DNA of 40,624 nt from an uncultured Faecalibacterium sp. GTDB taxonomy: Bacteria > Bacillota > Clostridia > Oscillospirales > Ruminococcaceae. The stretch is taken from the NCBI GenBank assembly GCA_934525325.1, contig CAKSZE010000008.1, forward strand, positions 1 to 40,624. The letters run 5' to 3'. Made by a program: the position numbers and the translations under genes. Positions 1 to 8,995 of this stretch are shown here, piece by piece. The notes beneath the pieces are model-generated. The model was not told the DNA's origin. It saw nothing but the letters and a program-made list of their open reading frames with translations, and searched no databases. Each line of letters begins with the position of its first letter. The first letter of the stretch is position 1.

Positions 1-1462
1 TGCGCAGCAGGGCGCGGGCGATGGTCAGGCGCTGCTTCTGGCCGCCGGACACGTTGGAGCCGCCCTGCTCGATCCATGTATTGTACTTATCCGGGAAGCG
101 CTGGATGAATTCATCCGCGCAGGCCAGCTTTGCCATGCGGATGCACTCTTCCTCGGTGGCGTTGGCATCGCCCCAGCGGAGGTTATCCAGAATGGTGCCG
201 CTGAACAGCACGTTCTTCTGCAGCACCATGGAGACCTCGCGGCGCAGCACGTCAAGGTTATAATCCCGCACGTCCACGCCGCCCACCCGCACGGTGCCGC
301 TCTCGGCATCGTACAGGCGGGGGATCAGCTGCACCAGACTGGATTTTGCACTGCCGGTGCCGCCGATGATGCCCAGCGTCTCGCCGGGCTGAATGGTAAA
401 GCTGATATCGTTCAGCACCGGCTGACCGCTGCCGTGCTTATACTTGAAGGTGACGTGGTCAAACTCGATGCTGCCATCCGCCACCTGCTGCACCGGCTGC
501 TTTGCCGGGGGCAGGTCGGTGCACTCGTCCAGCACCTCCACGATACGCTTGGCAGAGGCGGCGGACATGGCGATCATAACAAAGGCCATGCTCAGCATCA
601 TCAGCGCCATGAGGATGTTCATGATATAGCCGAACAGGGCGTTCAGCTGGCCGGTGGTAATGGCACCGTGAAGCACATACTTTGCGCCGAACCAGCTCAG
701 CGCGATGTTGCAGCCGTACACTGCCACCAGCATGGCGGGGTTGTTAAAGCTCAGGCGGCTTTCGGCGTTGACGAACTGCTTGTATAGGCTCTCGCAGGCG
801 GCGGTGTATTTTTCGTTCTCGAAGCCTTCGCGCACAAAGCTTTTGACCACGCGGATGGCAGAAACGTTCTCCTGCACCGAAGCGTTGAGGTTATCGTAGT
901 TCTTGAACACCCGGTCAAAAATGCGGAAGGTGGGGATCATGATGGCAGCCAGCACCGCCACCAGAAAGGCCACTGCCACCACGAACACCAGCGACAGCGG
1001 GCCGCCGATGACCACAGCCATGAACATTGCAAACACCAGATGCACCGGGGCACGCACGCACATCCGCAAGATCATCTGGAAGGCGTTCTGCACATTGGTC
1101 ACATCGGTGGTCATGCGGGTGACAAGACCTGCCGTGGAGAATTTGTCGATGTTGGAAAAAGAGTAATGCTGGATATTTTCATACATGGCATCGCGCAGAT
1201 TTCCGGCAAAGCCGGTGGATGCCTCGGCGGCGTACTTGCCCGCCAGCACGCCCAGCACCAGCGCAATGGCTGCCACCAGAAAGGTAAGCAGGCCGTAGCG
1301 GATGATGGCGTTCATATCGCCCTTTTCAATGCCCTGGTCGATGATAAAGGCCATGATGGTGGGCAGCAGCACATCCATAATGGCTTCCAGCGCAGCAAAG
1401 AGCGGTGTCTTGATCGAGGCGGCTTTATACTCGCCCAGATGCGACACAAGCTTTTTGATCAT
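1..1462 (-). CDS. ABC exporter half-transporter, permease fused to ATPase (3' part cut by window edge)
   Basis: Start codon at 1462 with RBS AGGAGGGA. About 487 codons are visible; the C-terminus lies beyond base 1. The N-terminal two thirds are a six-helix exporter-type membrane domain. The ATPase domain shows Walker A GGTGSAKSS (near 340-366), a Q-loop region (VSMVLQKN), and the ABC signature NVSGGQKQRLTIARALL close to the edge; Walker B and the H-loop are missing. Walker A has Ala where Gly is commonest. From family knowledge I believe this occurs in many Firmicute exporters, so I do not read it as a defect. Such proteins (MdlB/YheH/BmrA group) usually work as heterodimers exporting drugs, lipids or peptides, and a partner gene would be expected just past base 1. 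The MarR gene upstream on the same strand is the likely regulator. The substrate cannot be told. Confidence 0.93.
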   Translation of the reverse strand, partial: MIKKLVSHLGEYKAASIKTPLFAALEAIMDVLLPTIMAFIIDQGIEKGDMNAIIRYGLLTFLVAAIALVLGVLAGKYAAEASTGFAGNLRDAMYENIQHYSFSNIDKFSTAGLVTRMTTDVTNVQNAFQMILRMCVRAPVHLVFAMFMAVVIGGPLSLVFVVAVAFLVAVLAAIMIPTFRIFDRVFKNYDNLNASVQENVSAIRVVKSFVREGFENEKYTAACESLYKQFVNAESRLSFNNPAMLVAVYGCNIALSWFGAKYVLHGAITTGQLNALFGYIMNILMALMMLSMAFVMIAMSAASAKRIVEVLDECTDLPPAKQPVQQVADGSIEFDHVTFKYKHGSGQPVLNDISFTIQPGETLGIIGGTGSAKSSLVQLIPRLYDAESGTVRVGGVDVRDYNLDVLRREVSMVLQKNVLFSGTILDNLRWGDANATEEECIRMAKLACADEFIQRFPDKYNTWIEQGGSNVSGGQKQRLTIARALLR

Positions 1463-1488
1463 CTGAGTTCCCTCCTATTTGAATTTAT

Positions 1489-1533
1489 TTGTTTGGTACA
1501 AAACAATTTTATACATAACAATTTAAATGTCAA
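1489..1533 (-). promoter_or_regulatory. Promoter and likely MarR operator of the ABC exporter gene
   Basis: Read on the minus strand: -35 TTGACA (1528-1533), 16-base spacer, -10 TAAAAT (1506-1511). Immediately downstream is an 18-base palindrome at 1489-1506 with arms TTGTTT and AAACAA. Its minus-strand half GTACCAAACAA matches GTATCAAACAG at the same place in the marR promoter. This suggests repression of the exporter by the neighbouring MarR protein; the link is inference. Confidence 0.65.
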
Positions 1534-1660
1534 GACGTTTCGTAAAATGTTCATAATTACTAATTTAACAAGCATTTTTTCAGCGCTTTGACGGAAAAGG
1601 GAATCCCCCTTCCGTCTGCTCCCGCTGGTCGCAGCCACCTTCCCCAAGGGGACGGCTTAA

Positions 1661-1710
1661 CTCCCTCAGTCAAAACCTAACGGTTTTGCCAGCTCCCTCG
1701 GAGAGGGAGC
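1661..1710. repeat. Partial REP-like hairpin element (family A, inverted copy)
   Basis: CTCCCTCAGTC, then a hairpin with arms CAAAACC and GGTTTTG, then CCAGCTCCCTC and GAGGGAGC. This is the reverse orientation of the core seen at 1765-1806 and 40508-40546 (GCTCCCC hairpin, CTGTC, small hairpin, GACTGAGGGG). It lacks the downstream long-stem half. The rest of 1535-2011 holds no gene that I can support. Confidence 0.6.
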
Positions 1711-1753
1711 CTTTGGCATGGCGGGAAAGTCTTAGGCTAACCCGCAAAGTTTT

Positions 1754-1883
1754 CGGGCGTACCCGCTCCCCCGGGGGGAGCTGTCGAGCGTAGCGAGACT
1801 GAGGGGCTTTAAATCGGCGGAGCCGGAAAAAACGGTTAAAAGATCTTCACGCCGAACAGGCGTGAATCTTCAGTTTTTTCCGG
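1754..1883. repeat. Structured repeat element, family A, full copy 1
   Basis: Starts CGGGCGT, followed by a GCTCCCCC/GGGGGAGC hairpin, CTGTC, a small hairpin and GACTGAGGGG. Then comes a long stem of 11 perfect base pairs (CCGGAAAAAAC at 1823-1833 with GTTTTTTCCGG at 1873-1883) enclosing an 8-bp inner hairpin (TTCACGCC 1846-1853, GGCGTGAA 1859-1866). The same plan is present at 40497-40619 with different stem sequences. No coding potential is seen. Confidence 0.7.
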
Positions 1884-1905
1884 TGTAGCCCACTTCTTTG
1901 GGGTT

Positions 1906-1929
1906 AAAAGGGGCGAGCAGCCCCTTTTT
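1906..1929. terminator. Hairpin terminator, possibly serving marR
   Basis: Arms AAAAGGGGC (1906-1914) and GCCCCTTTT (1920-1928) with a five-base loop. The flanking A and T runs would let it act in either direction. It lies about 85 bases beyond the marR stop in the direction of marR transcription. Confidence 0.5.
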
Positions 1930-1967
1930 CGTGGCTCCAGCGCGTCGAAATCGCTGGTGGTTTTCTG

Positions 1968-1993
1968 GTTCTCTTTTGCCACCAAAAGAGAAC
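1968..1993. terminator. Perfect 10-bp hairpin just after marR
   Basis: Arms GTTCTCTTTT and AAAAGAGAAC around a six-base loop, 19 bases after the marR stop. It has T-rich arms but no separate T tract, so it could be a terminator or an mRNA 3'-end stabiliser. Confidence 0.45.
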
Positions 1994-2011
1994 ATCCCTC
2001 GGCAAGCAACG

Positions 2012-2494
2012 TTATTTCAACGCCTCCCGCAGCTTGTTCAGCAGCCGCAGCAGCTCTGCGTTCTCCTCCTCGGTCAGTAGACCGGTCACATAGTCATCGG
2101 TCTGGCGGAAGGAAAGCATAGTCTTTTCGTGCCGCTGGATACCCTCTTCGGTCAGCACCAGCTGCTTGAGCCGGGCGTCCTGCGGCACATTCAGCCGCTG
2201 GATGTAGCCCTTGCGCTCCATCAGCTGCAAAATGTTCGTCACGGTGGAGCGGGTGATGGAAAACTCCCGCTCGATGTCTCGCTGGAACACCGGCTCGTCC
2301 CGGTGGCGGTAGAGATACTCGATGATCCACCCGTGCATGGGGGTGGTCTGCTCTACCCCGTTGGCACGGGAAAACTGGTTCAGCCTGCGGAAGATCATGT
2401 TATCCACCCGGCGCAGCTGGGCGGGGATGACCTGCGGCCCTTCCCACGGCGGGTCCAGCTTGCAGGGCTGTTCAATAGAGTGCTCTGTACACAT
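2012..2494 (-). CDS. MarR-family transcriptional regulator
   Basis: A 160-residue winged-helix protein of usual MarR length. ATG at 2494 is preceded by AGAGGAAAACC. The DNA-binding part is visible at about residues 55-100: HGWIIEYLYRH, the recognition helix region ITRSTVTNILQLMERKGYI, then a wing with the family's basic DAR element (VPQDARLKQLVLTEEG). The first 40 and last 40 residues should form the helical dimer interface. It lies upstream of the ABC exporter gene on the same strand, separated by about 550 bases of repeats and the exporter's own promoter, a common arrangement for drug- or peptide-sensing MarR/ABC pairs. Shared operator-like motifs in both promoters suggest it represses itself and the exporter. 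The ligand is unknown. Confidence 0.93.
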   Translation of the reverse strand: MCTEHSIEQPCKLDPPWEGPQVIPAQLRRVDNMIFRRLNQFSRANGVEQTTPMHGWIIEYLYRHRDEPVFQRDIEREFSITRSTVTNILQLMERKGYIQRLNVPQDARLKQLVLTEEGIQRHEKTMLSFRQTDDYVTGLLTEEENAELLRLLNKLREALK

Positions 2495-2520
2495 AATGGT
2501 TTTCCTCTGTTTCGGTCAAA

Positions 2521-2582
2521 TTGTTCGATGTGAAACTGTTTGATACGATACATATTTTACCCATCTCCCCACCCCTTGTCAA
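2521..2582 (-). promoter_or_regulatory. marR promoter with autoregulatory operator
   Basis: On the minus strand: -35 TTGACA (2577-2582), exactly 17-base spacer, -10 TAAAAT (2554-2559), a near-consensus sigma-A promoter. Downstream of the -10 lies TCAAAC-A-GTTTCA (2531-2543), an imperfect palindrome inside GTATCAAACAG (2536-2546). A second related half-site, TTGTTCGATG on the plus strand, is at 2521-2530. Confidence 0.7.
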
Positions 2583-2596
2583 GAGGGCGAGGACGC

Positions 2597-2633
2597 AAAA
2601 AGGCTGCTGCGGAAAACTTTCCGCAGCAGCCTT
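2597..2633 (-). terminator. Intrinsic terminator of purC
   Basis: Sixteen-base arms at 2600-2615 and 2618-2633 (core GGCTGCTGCGG / CCGCAGCAGCC) with a two-base centre, followed on the minus strand by TTTTT. It sits 24 bases after the purC stop and is built on the same GGCYGCTGC stem as the terminators at 15136 and 38784. Confidence 0.85.
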
Positions 2634-2657
2634 GGTTTCTATGGATACGGGATACGC

Positions 2658-3527
2658 TTACAGCTTCTTGCCGGTCAGCAGTTCGTAGGCCTCCAAATAC
2701 TTGGCAATGGTCTTGTCAATGACATCCTGCGGCAGGTCGTAGTTGCTGTCGGGGTTAGCCTTCAGCCAGTCGCGCACGAACTGCTTGTCGAAGGAGGGCT
2801 GGCTGTGACCCGGCTCGTAGCCCTCCAGCGGCCAGAAGCGGGAGGAGTCCGGGGTCAGCATCTCGTCGCCCAGCACCACGTTGCCGTCCTCGTCCAGACC
2901 AAACTCAAACTTGGTGTCGGCAATGATGATGCCGCGGGACAGGGCATACTCGGCGCACTTCTTGTACAGAGCGATGGTGTAGTCGCGCAGCTTGGTGGCG
3001 TACTCCAGACCGTGGCCAGGGAACTGCTTTTCCAGCACGTCGATGCTCTGCTCGTAGGAGATGTTCTCGTCGTGGTCGCCGATCTCTGCCTTGGTGGAGG
3101 GGGTGTAGATGGGCTCGGGCAGCTTATCGGACTCCTTGAGACCCTCGGGCAGCTGGATGCCGCACACCTTGCCGGTCTTTTGATAGCTGGCCCAGCCGCT
3201 GCCGGTGATGTAGCCACGCACGATGCACTCGATGGGCAGCATGGTCAGCTTGCGGCACATCATGCTGTTGCCGGTGAACTGGGGCTGACGGAAGAACTCC
3301 GGCATATCCTGCACATCCACGCTCAGCATGTGGTTGGGCAGCAGATCGCGGGTGTAATCGAACCAGAACTTGCTCATCTGGGTGAGCACGGTGCCCTTTT
3401 TGGTGACCTTGTTTTTCAGGATGACGTCAAACGCAGAAATGCGGTCGGTGGCAACCATGATCAGGCTGTCGCCATTGTCGTAGATCTCGCGGACTTTGCC
3501 TTCTTTGATGGGTTTGAACTCAGTCAT
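2658..3527 (-). CDS. purC: Phosphoribosylaminoimidazole-succinocarboxamide synthase (SAICAR synthetase)
   Basis: A 289-residue cytosolic enzyme. It joins aspartate to CAIR using ATP to give SAICAR in de novo purine synthesis. The N-terminus EGKVREIYD is the family's ATP-binding start (usually GKV+DIY), followed by ATDRISAFDV, the VRGYITGSGW region and the C-terminal DEMLTPDSSRFW motif, which places substrate-binding residues. I prefer ATG 3527 over an in-frame ATG at 3542, because GGAGTG overlaps the upstream ATG and sits at correct spacing for the second. Its length is typical of the longer PurC form. It stands alone here, without other pur genes beside it. Confidence 0.97.
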   Translation of the reverse strand: MTEFKPIKEGKVREIYDNGDSLIMVATDRISAFDVILKNKVTKKGTVLTQMSKFWFDYTRDLLPNHMLSVDVQDMPEFFRQPQFTGNSMMCRKLTMLPIECIVRGYITGSGWASYQKTGKVCGIQLPEGLKESDKLPEPIYTPSTKAEIGDHDENISYEQSIDVLEKQFPGHGLEYATKLRDYTIALYKKCAEYALSRGIIIADTKFEFGLDEDGNVVLGDEMLTPDSSRFWPLEGYEPGHSQPSFDKQFVRDWLKANPDSNYDLPQDVIDKTIAKYLEAYELLTGKKL

Positions 3528-3592
3528 AATCAAACACTCCATTTTTCCATGTTCTCGGCAGCGCAGCAGCGCGGCGCAGTTCTTACCCTACT

Positions 3593-5290
<1,698 letters not shown>

Positions 5291-5372
5291 GCCAACGCCC
5301 CGGTACTGTCTGCGGTACGACAGCTGCCGGGGCGTAAACGTGTGAGAAAGAATCAATAACGGAGAAGAATTT

Positions 5373-6434
5373 ATGACACCACAGATCATTGCACACCGCG
5401 GTGCTTCCTATCTTGCACCGGAAAACACCCTGATCGCCTTTAAAAAGGCCATGGAACTGGGCGCAGACGGCGTAGAGATGGACGTACAGCAGACCATTGA
5501 CGCCGGGCTTGTGATCCACCATGACTATATGATCGATCTGCACACGGATATTTCCGGCAAGATCTACGATATGACCATGGGCGATCTGAAAGAGCTGGAT
5601 TTCGGCAGCTGGAAGGACGCCATCTATCAGGACGAAAAGATCGCTACCTTACAGGAAGCCATGGAGCTGTGCAAGCAGATGCCGGAATGCACCGTGCATC
5701 TGGAGCTGAAATCTACCATGGACAACGACCCGGAGTTTGTGCCCCGGGTGCTGGAGGTGCTGCGGCAGACGGAGATCGTGGATCAGGTCATCCTGATTTC
5801 CTTCAACCACGCGCTGCTGCGGCAGGCAAAGCAGCTGATGCCCGAATTGCGGGTGGGCGCGCTGGTATACGGCGAGCTGGAAAGCATGCTGCTGCCGCCG
5901 CCCATCATCTGGAAGGATCTGGGGCTGACCAACGGCATGGAGGACATGGACGCCATGGACGCCGCCCTGCCGACGGCAGACGCAGACGAGGAAAATTGCA
6001 GCTGGATGACCCGCTGGATGACCGATAAGGTAAGTATGCTGCGGGCAAATTTCCCCGGCGAGAGCCTGAACGAGATCTACAAAAACCTGATGGCGCAGCG
6101 AGATCTGCCCGCCTATATCAGCAGTCTGGACTTTGTGCCGGAGTGGGTCAGCTGCGAGTACCACACTGCTTACAAAAACGCCGGTTTCATTGACAAACTG
6201 CACGAGATGGGCATCAGGGTGTCTTTGTGGACGGTGGATACGGAGGATGCCGTCCGCAGCCTGCTGCGCACCAGCGCCGATGCCTACATCACCAACCGCC
6301 CTGACCGCGTGCGGGAGTGGGCAGAAAAGGAGCTGGCGGCGACCGCCCCGGCAGAAACCACCACGGAAGAAACCGTCACGGCAGAGTCTGCCCCCGCTGC
6401 TGAAGCAGATGCCGGGACAGCTGCCGCAGAGTAA
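5373..6434 (+). CDS. Glycerophosphodiester phosphodiesterase family protein
   Basis: A 353-residue TIM-barrel enzyme that hydrolyses glycerophosphodiesters to glycerol-3-phosphate and an alcohol. Catalytic and metal residues are visible: His8-Arg9 in IAHRGAS, ENT at 17-19, Glu35 and Asp37 in GVEMDV, His50 in IHHD; the C-terminal half has VSLWTVD and ITNRPDRV. No signal peptide, so it should be cytosolic. Two oddities are an insertion of about 60 residues between the barrel strands (roughly residues 175-240) and an acidic Ala/Thr/Glu tail of about 30 residues after the catalytic domain that looks disordered. RBS GGAGAAGAATTT precedes ATG 5373. What links it to the glucosidase upstream is not clear. 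Confidence 0.9.
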   Translation: MTPQIIAHRGASYLAPENTLIAFKKAMELGADGVEMDVQQTIDAGLVIHHDYMIDLHTDISGKIYDMTMGDLKELDFGSWKDAIYQDEKIATLQEAMELCKQMPECTVHLELKSTMDNDPEFVPRVLEVLRQTEIVDQVILISFNHALLRQAKQLMPELRVGALVYGELESMLLPPPIIWKDLGLTNGMEDMDAMDAALPTADADEENCSWMTRWMTDKVSMLRANFPGESLNEIYKNLMAQRDLPAYISSLDFVPEWVSCEYHTAYKNAGFIDKLHEMGIRVSLWTVDTEDAVRSLLRTSADAYITNRPDRVREWAEKELAATAPAETTTEETVTAESAPAAEADAGTAAAE

Positions 6435-6465
6435 GCCAGCTGGAACAAGCACAAATAACCCCAAC

Positions 6466-6510
6466 AAAAAAGAGATAGGCTCTCCCGAAAGGGATCGCCT
6501 ATCTCTTTTT
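6466..6510. terminator. Bidirectional intrinsic terminator between GDPD and fabZ
   Basis: Arms AAAAAGAGATAGGC (from 6466) and GCCTATCTCTTTTT (to 6510) around a loop that itself contains TCCC/GGGA. A and T runs on both sides end both converging transcripts, the GDPD gene (plus) and the fab operon (minus). Confidence 0.92.
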
Positions 6511-6520
6511 ACATTTGATT

Positions 6521-6991
6521 TTATTCTGCTGCTTCGGTCAGCACAAAGGTCAGTTCTGCGGTGACGGCGCACTTGCCGTCCACCCATGCCGACGCCTTGC
6601 CTACGCCCACAGCGCCGTGCTGCTGCACCAGTTCACAGTGGAGGGTGAGCACGTCCCCGGGGGTGACCTGCTTGCGGAAGCGGGCACTCTTGATGCCGCC
6701 GAACAGCGCCAGCTTGCCCTTGTTTTCCGGCAGGCTCAGCGCCGCCACAGCGCCGGTCTGCGCCAGTGCTTCCAGCAGCAGCACGCCGGGCATGACCGGC
6801 TGTGCCGGGAAGTGGCCGTTGAAAAATTCCTCGTTGCGGGTGACGCACTTGCGGCCGATGGCCCACTGCCCCGGCTCGTAGTCCAGAATGCGGTCCACGA
6901 GGGCAAAGGGGTAGCGGTGGGGCAAAATTTCCGCGATCTGCACACTGCTCAGGGTGTTGGCGTTTTCACGCACGGTACGGGGCTCTGCCAT
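6521..6991 (-). CDS. fabZ: 3-hydroxyacyl-ACP dehydratase FabZ
   Basis: A 156-residue hot-dog fold enzyme. It removes water from 3-hydroxyacyl-ACP to give trans-2-enoyl-ACP in the elongation cycle. The N-terminal region IAEILPHRYPFALVDRI and the catalytic His in NGHFPAQPVMPG with Glu in LLLEALAQTG are intact. The VMPG loop is FabZ-type, and the protein lacks the signature of the FabA dehydratase/isomerase. It is the last gene of the operon, starting 3 bases after the fabF stop with RBS GGGAGGG. As the only dehydratase here it is not obviously an isomerising FabN-type enzyme, but that cannot be excluded by eye. Confidence 0.96.
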   Translation of the reverse strand: MAEPRTVRENANTLSSVQIAEILPHRYPFALVDRILDYEPGQWAIGRKCVTRNEEFFNGHFPAQPVMPGVLLLEALAQTGAVAALSLPENKGKLALFGGIKSARFRKQVTPGDVLTLHCELVQQHGAVGVGKASAWVDGKCAVTAELTFVLTEAAE

Positions 6992-6994
6992 GGG

Positions 6995-8233
6995 TCAGCC
7001 CTCCCATCTGCGCAGGGCGATGCAGGCGTTGTGACCGCCAAAACCCAGGCTGTTGCTCAGCGCGTACTGCATCTCCTGCTGCCGCCCGGTGTTGGGCACA
7101 TAGTCCAGATCACACTCCGGGTCGGGCTGGGCGTAGTGGATGGTGGGCGGGGCAAACTGATCCCGCAGTGCCAGCGCGGTGAACACCGCCTCGATGCCGC
7201 CCGCGCCGCCCAGCAGATGGCCGGTCATGCTCTTGGTGCTGACCACGGTCATCTCCTTGGCGTGTGCGCCGAACACGGCGTGAATGGCGGCAGTCTCGCA
7301 GGCATCGTTCATGTGGGTGCCGGTGCCGTGGGCGTTGATGTGGTCCACCTGCTCCGGTGCGATGTCAGCATCTGCCAAAGTCAGCTTCATGCAGTCGATA
7401 GCGCCCACGCCGCCGGGTGCGGGTGCGGTAAAGTGGTAGGCGTCGCAGTTGGCACCGTAGCCCACTACCTCGGCGTAGATGTGTGCGCCGCGCGCTCTTG
7501 CGTGCTCCAGTTCTTCCAGCACCAGCACACCGCTGCCCTCGCCCATGACAAAGCCGCCGCGGCGGGCGTCAAAGGGCAGGCTGGCAGCGTCCGGGTCGGT
7601 GGCGGTGGAAAGCGCCTTCATGCTGGTAAAGCCGCCGATGCCCAAGGGGCTGATGCAGCTTTCCGCACCGCCGCAGACCATCACCGGCTCGTAGCCGTCC
7701 CGGATGCGGTGGAAGGCATCGCCCACGGCGTTGGTGCCGCCGGCGCAAGCCGTGACCGGACAGGTGCACATGCCCTTCAGCCCGAAGCGGATGGCCACCT
7801 GTGCCGCTGCCATGTTGGCAATGGCCATGGGCACAAAGTAGGGGCTTACCTTCTCCATGCCCTTTTCCTCGCCGCGGGCGTGCTGCTCCTCGATGGTGGG
7901 CAGACCGCCGATGCCGCTGGACAGGATGACGCCGATGTCCTTGCCCTCGGCCTCGGTATCGATGCCGCTGTCTGCAATGGCTTCGGCGGCAGCGCCCAGT
8001 GCCAGCAGGGTGAAGCGTGCCATCTTGCGGACTTCCTTTTTGTCCACCACGGTCTCGGGATCAAAATCCTTTACCTCACCGGCCAGCTTGCACTTGAAGT
8101 CGGTGGTATCGAACTGGGTGATGGGGCCGATGCCGCATTTACCGGCACGGGCTGCCGCCCAGCTGTCGGCCACATTGTTGCCCAGCGGATTCACCGTGCC
8201 AAGGCCGGTGATCACAACTCTGCGTTTTTCCAT
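6995..8233 (-). CDS. fabF: 3-oxoacyl-ACP synthase II (KAS II)
   Basis: A 412-residue condensing enzyme that extends acyl-ACP with malonyl-ACP. Active-site Cys163 lies in VTACAGGTNAVG, followed by the two histidines in NAHGTGTHMND and SMTGHLLGGAGG. The C-terminus has NSLGFGGHNACIAL, as in family members. It begins with AAGGAGAACCC before ATG 8233 and lies 12 bases after fabG. It is the only KAS I/II-type enzyme in the operon, so it must handle all elongation steps encoded here. Confidence 0.97.
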   Translation of the reverse strand: MEKRRVVITGLGTVNPLGNNVADSWAAARAGKCGIGPITQFDTTDFKCKLAGEVKDFDPETVVDKKEVRKMARFTLLALGAAAEAIADSGIDTEAEGKDIGVILSSGIGGLPTIEEQHARGEEKGMEKVSPYFVPMAIANMAAAQVAIRFGLKGMCTCPVTACAGGTNAVGDAFHRIRDGYEPVMVCGGAESCISPLGIGGFTSMKALSTATDPDAASLPFDARRGGFVMGEGSGVLVLEELEHARARGAHIYAEVVGYGANCDAYHFTAPAPGGVGAIDCMKLTLADADIAPEQVDHINAHGTGTHMNDACETAAIHAVFGAHAKEMTVVSTKSMTGHLLGGAGGIEAVFTALALRDQFAPPTIHYAQPDPECDLDYVPNTGRQQEMQYALSNSLGFGGHNACIALRRWEG

Positions 8234-8245
8234 AAGGGTTCTCCT

Positions 8246-8995
8246 TTACATTGCCATGCCGCCGTCCACACAGAGCACCTGCCCGGTGAGATAGCTGCTT
8301 TGTTCTGCGGCAAAAAACGCCACTGCCTGCGCCACATCCTCCGGCTGGCCTGCATGGCCTGCGGGGATGCCCTGCGTCATGCCGGTGCGCACAGCTTCCG
8401 GCAGCACGGCAGTCATGTCGGTGTCGATAAAGCCGGGTGCTACCGCGTTCACGGTCACGTTCCGTGCAGCCAGCTCCCGGGCAAGGCTCTTGGTCAGGCC
8501 GATGAGCCCTGCCTTGCTGGCGGCGTAGTTGGTCTGCCCGGCATTGCCGCGCAGCGCCACCACGCTGGAAAGGTTCACGATGCGGCCATAGCGCTGGCGC
8601 ACCATGCGGCGGGCAGCTTCCTTGCAGCAGAGAAAGGCGCTTTTCAGGTTGGTGTCCAGTACCGCGTCAAAGTCCTGCTCGGTCAGGCGCAGGATCAGGT
8701 TATCCCGGGTGATGCCCGCGTTGTTCACCAGCACATCCACCCGGCCAAAGGCTTCGGCGGCGGCATCGAACAGCGCTTTGCAGCCCTCGGCGGTGGATAC
8801 ATCCGCCTGCACGGTCACTGCCTGCACGCCCTCGGCGCGGCAGAGCGCTGCCGTCTGCTCCGCAGGCTCTGCGCCGTGGCAGTAGTTCACCACCACATTG
8901 CAGCCCTGCTTTGCCAGTGCCACGCACACTGCGCGGCCAATGCCCCGGCTGCCGCCGGTCACAATGGCGGCGCGGGTCAGCTTTTCTTCGCTCAT
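8246..8995 (-). CDS. fabG: 3-oxoacyl-ACP reductase FabG
   Basis: A 249-residue short-chain dehydrogenase that reduces 3-oxoacyl-ACP with NADPH. It shows the nucleotide motif TGGSRGIGRAV, NNAG, the catalytic Ser in NLSSVVALRG, and Tyr/Lys in TNYAASKAGL, with the FabG ending LTGQVLCVDGGMAM. Start chosen at ATG 8995, which overlaps the fabD stop as ATGA and is preceded by GGAAGGAAGC; an in-frame ATG at 9010 has no suitable site. The overlap implies translational coupling with fabD. Confidence 0.97.
   Translation of the reverse strand: MSEEKLTRAAIVTGGSRGIGRAVCVALAKQGCNVVVNYCHGAEPAEQTAALCRAEGVQAVTVQADVSTAEGCKALFDAAAEAFGRVDVLVNNAGITRDNLILRLTEQDFDAVLDTNLKSAFLCCKEAARRMVRQRYGRIVNLSSVVALRGNAGQTNYAASKAGLIGLTKSLARELAARNVTVNAVAPGFIDTDMTAVLPEAVRTGMTQGIPAGHAGQPEDVAQAVAFFAAEQSSYLTGQVLCVDGGMAM

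Noticed and set aside
340..366. Walker A of the ABC exporter with Ala in place of Gly (GGTGSAKSS) as a sign of an inactive ATPase
   Set aside because: I recall the same variant in many Firmicute exporters of this type; Lys and the following Ser are intact.
5296..5333. GC-rich hairpin between the glucosidase and GDPD genes as an intrinsic terminator
   Set aside because: The stem is followed by TAAACG and not by a T tract; it may slow or protect the mRNA but does not meet the usual pattern.
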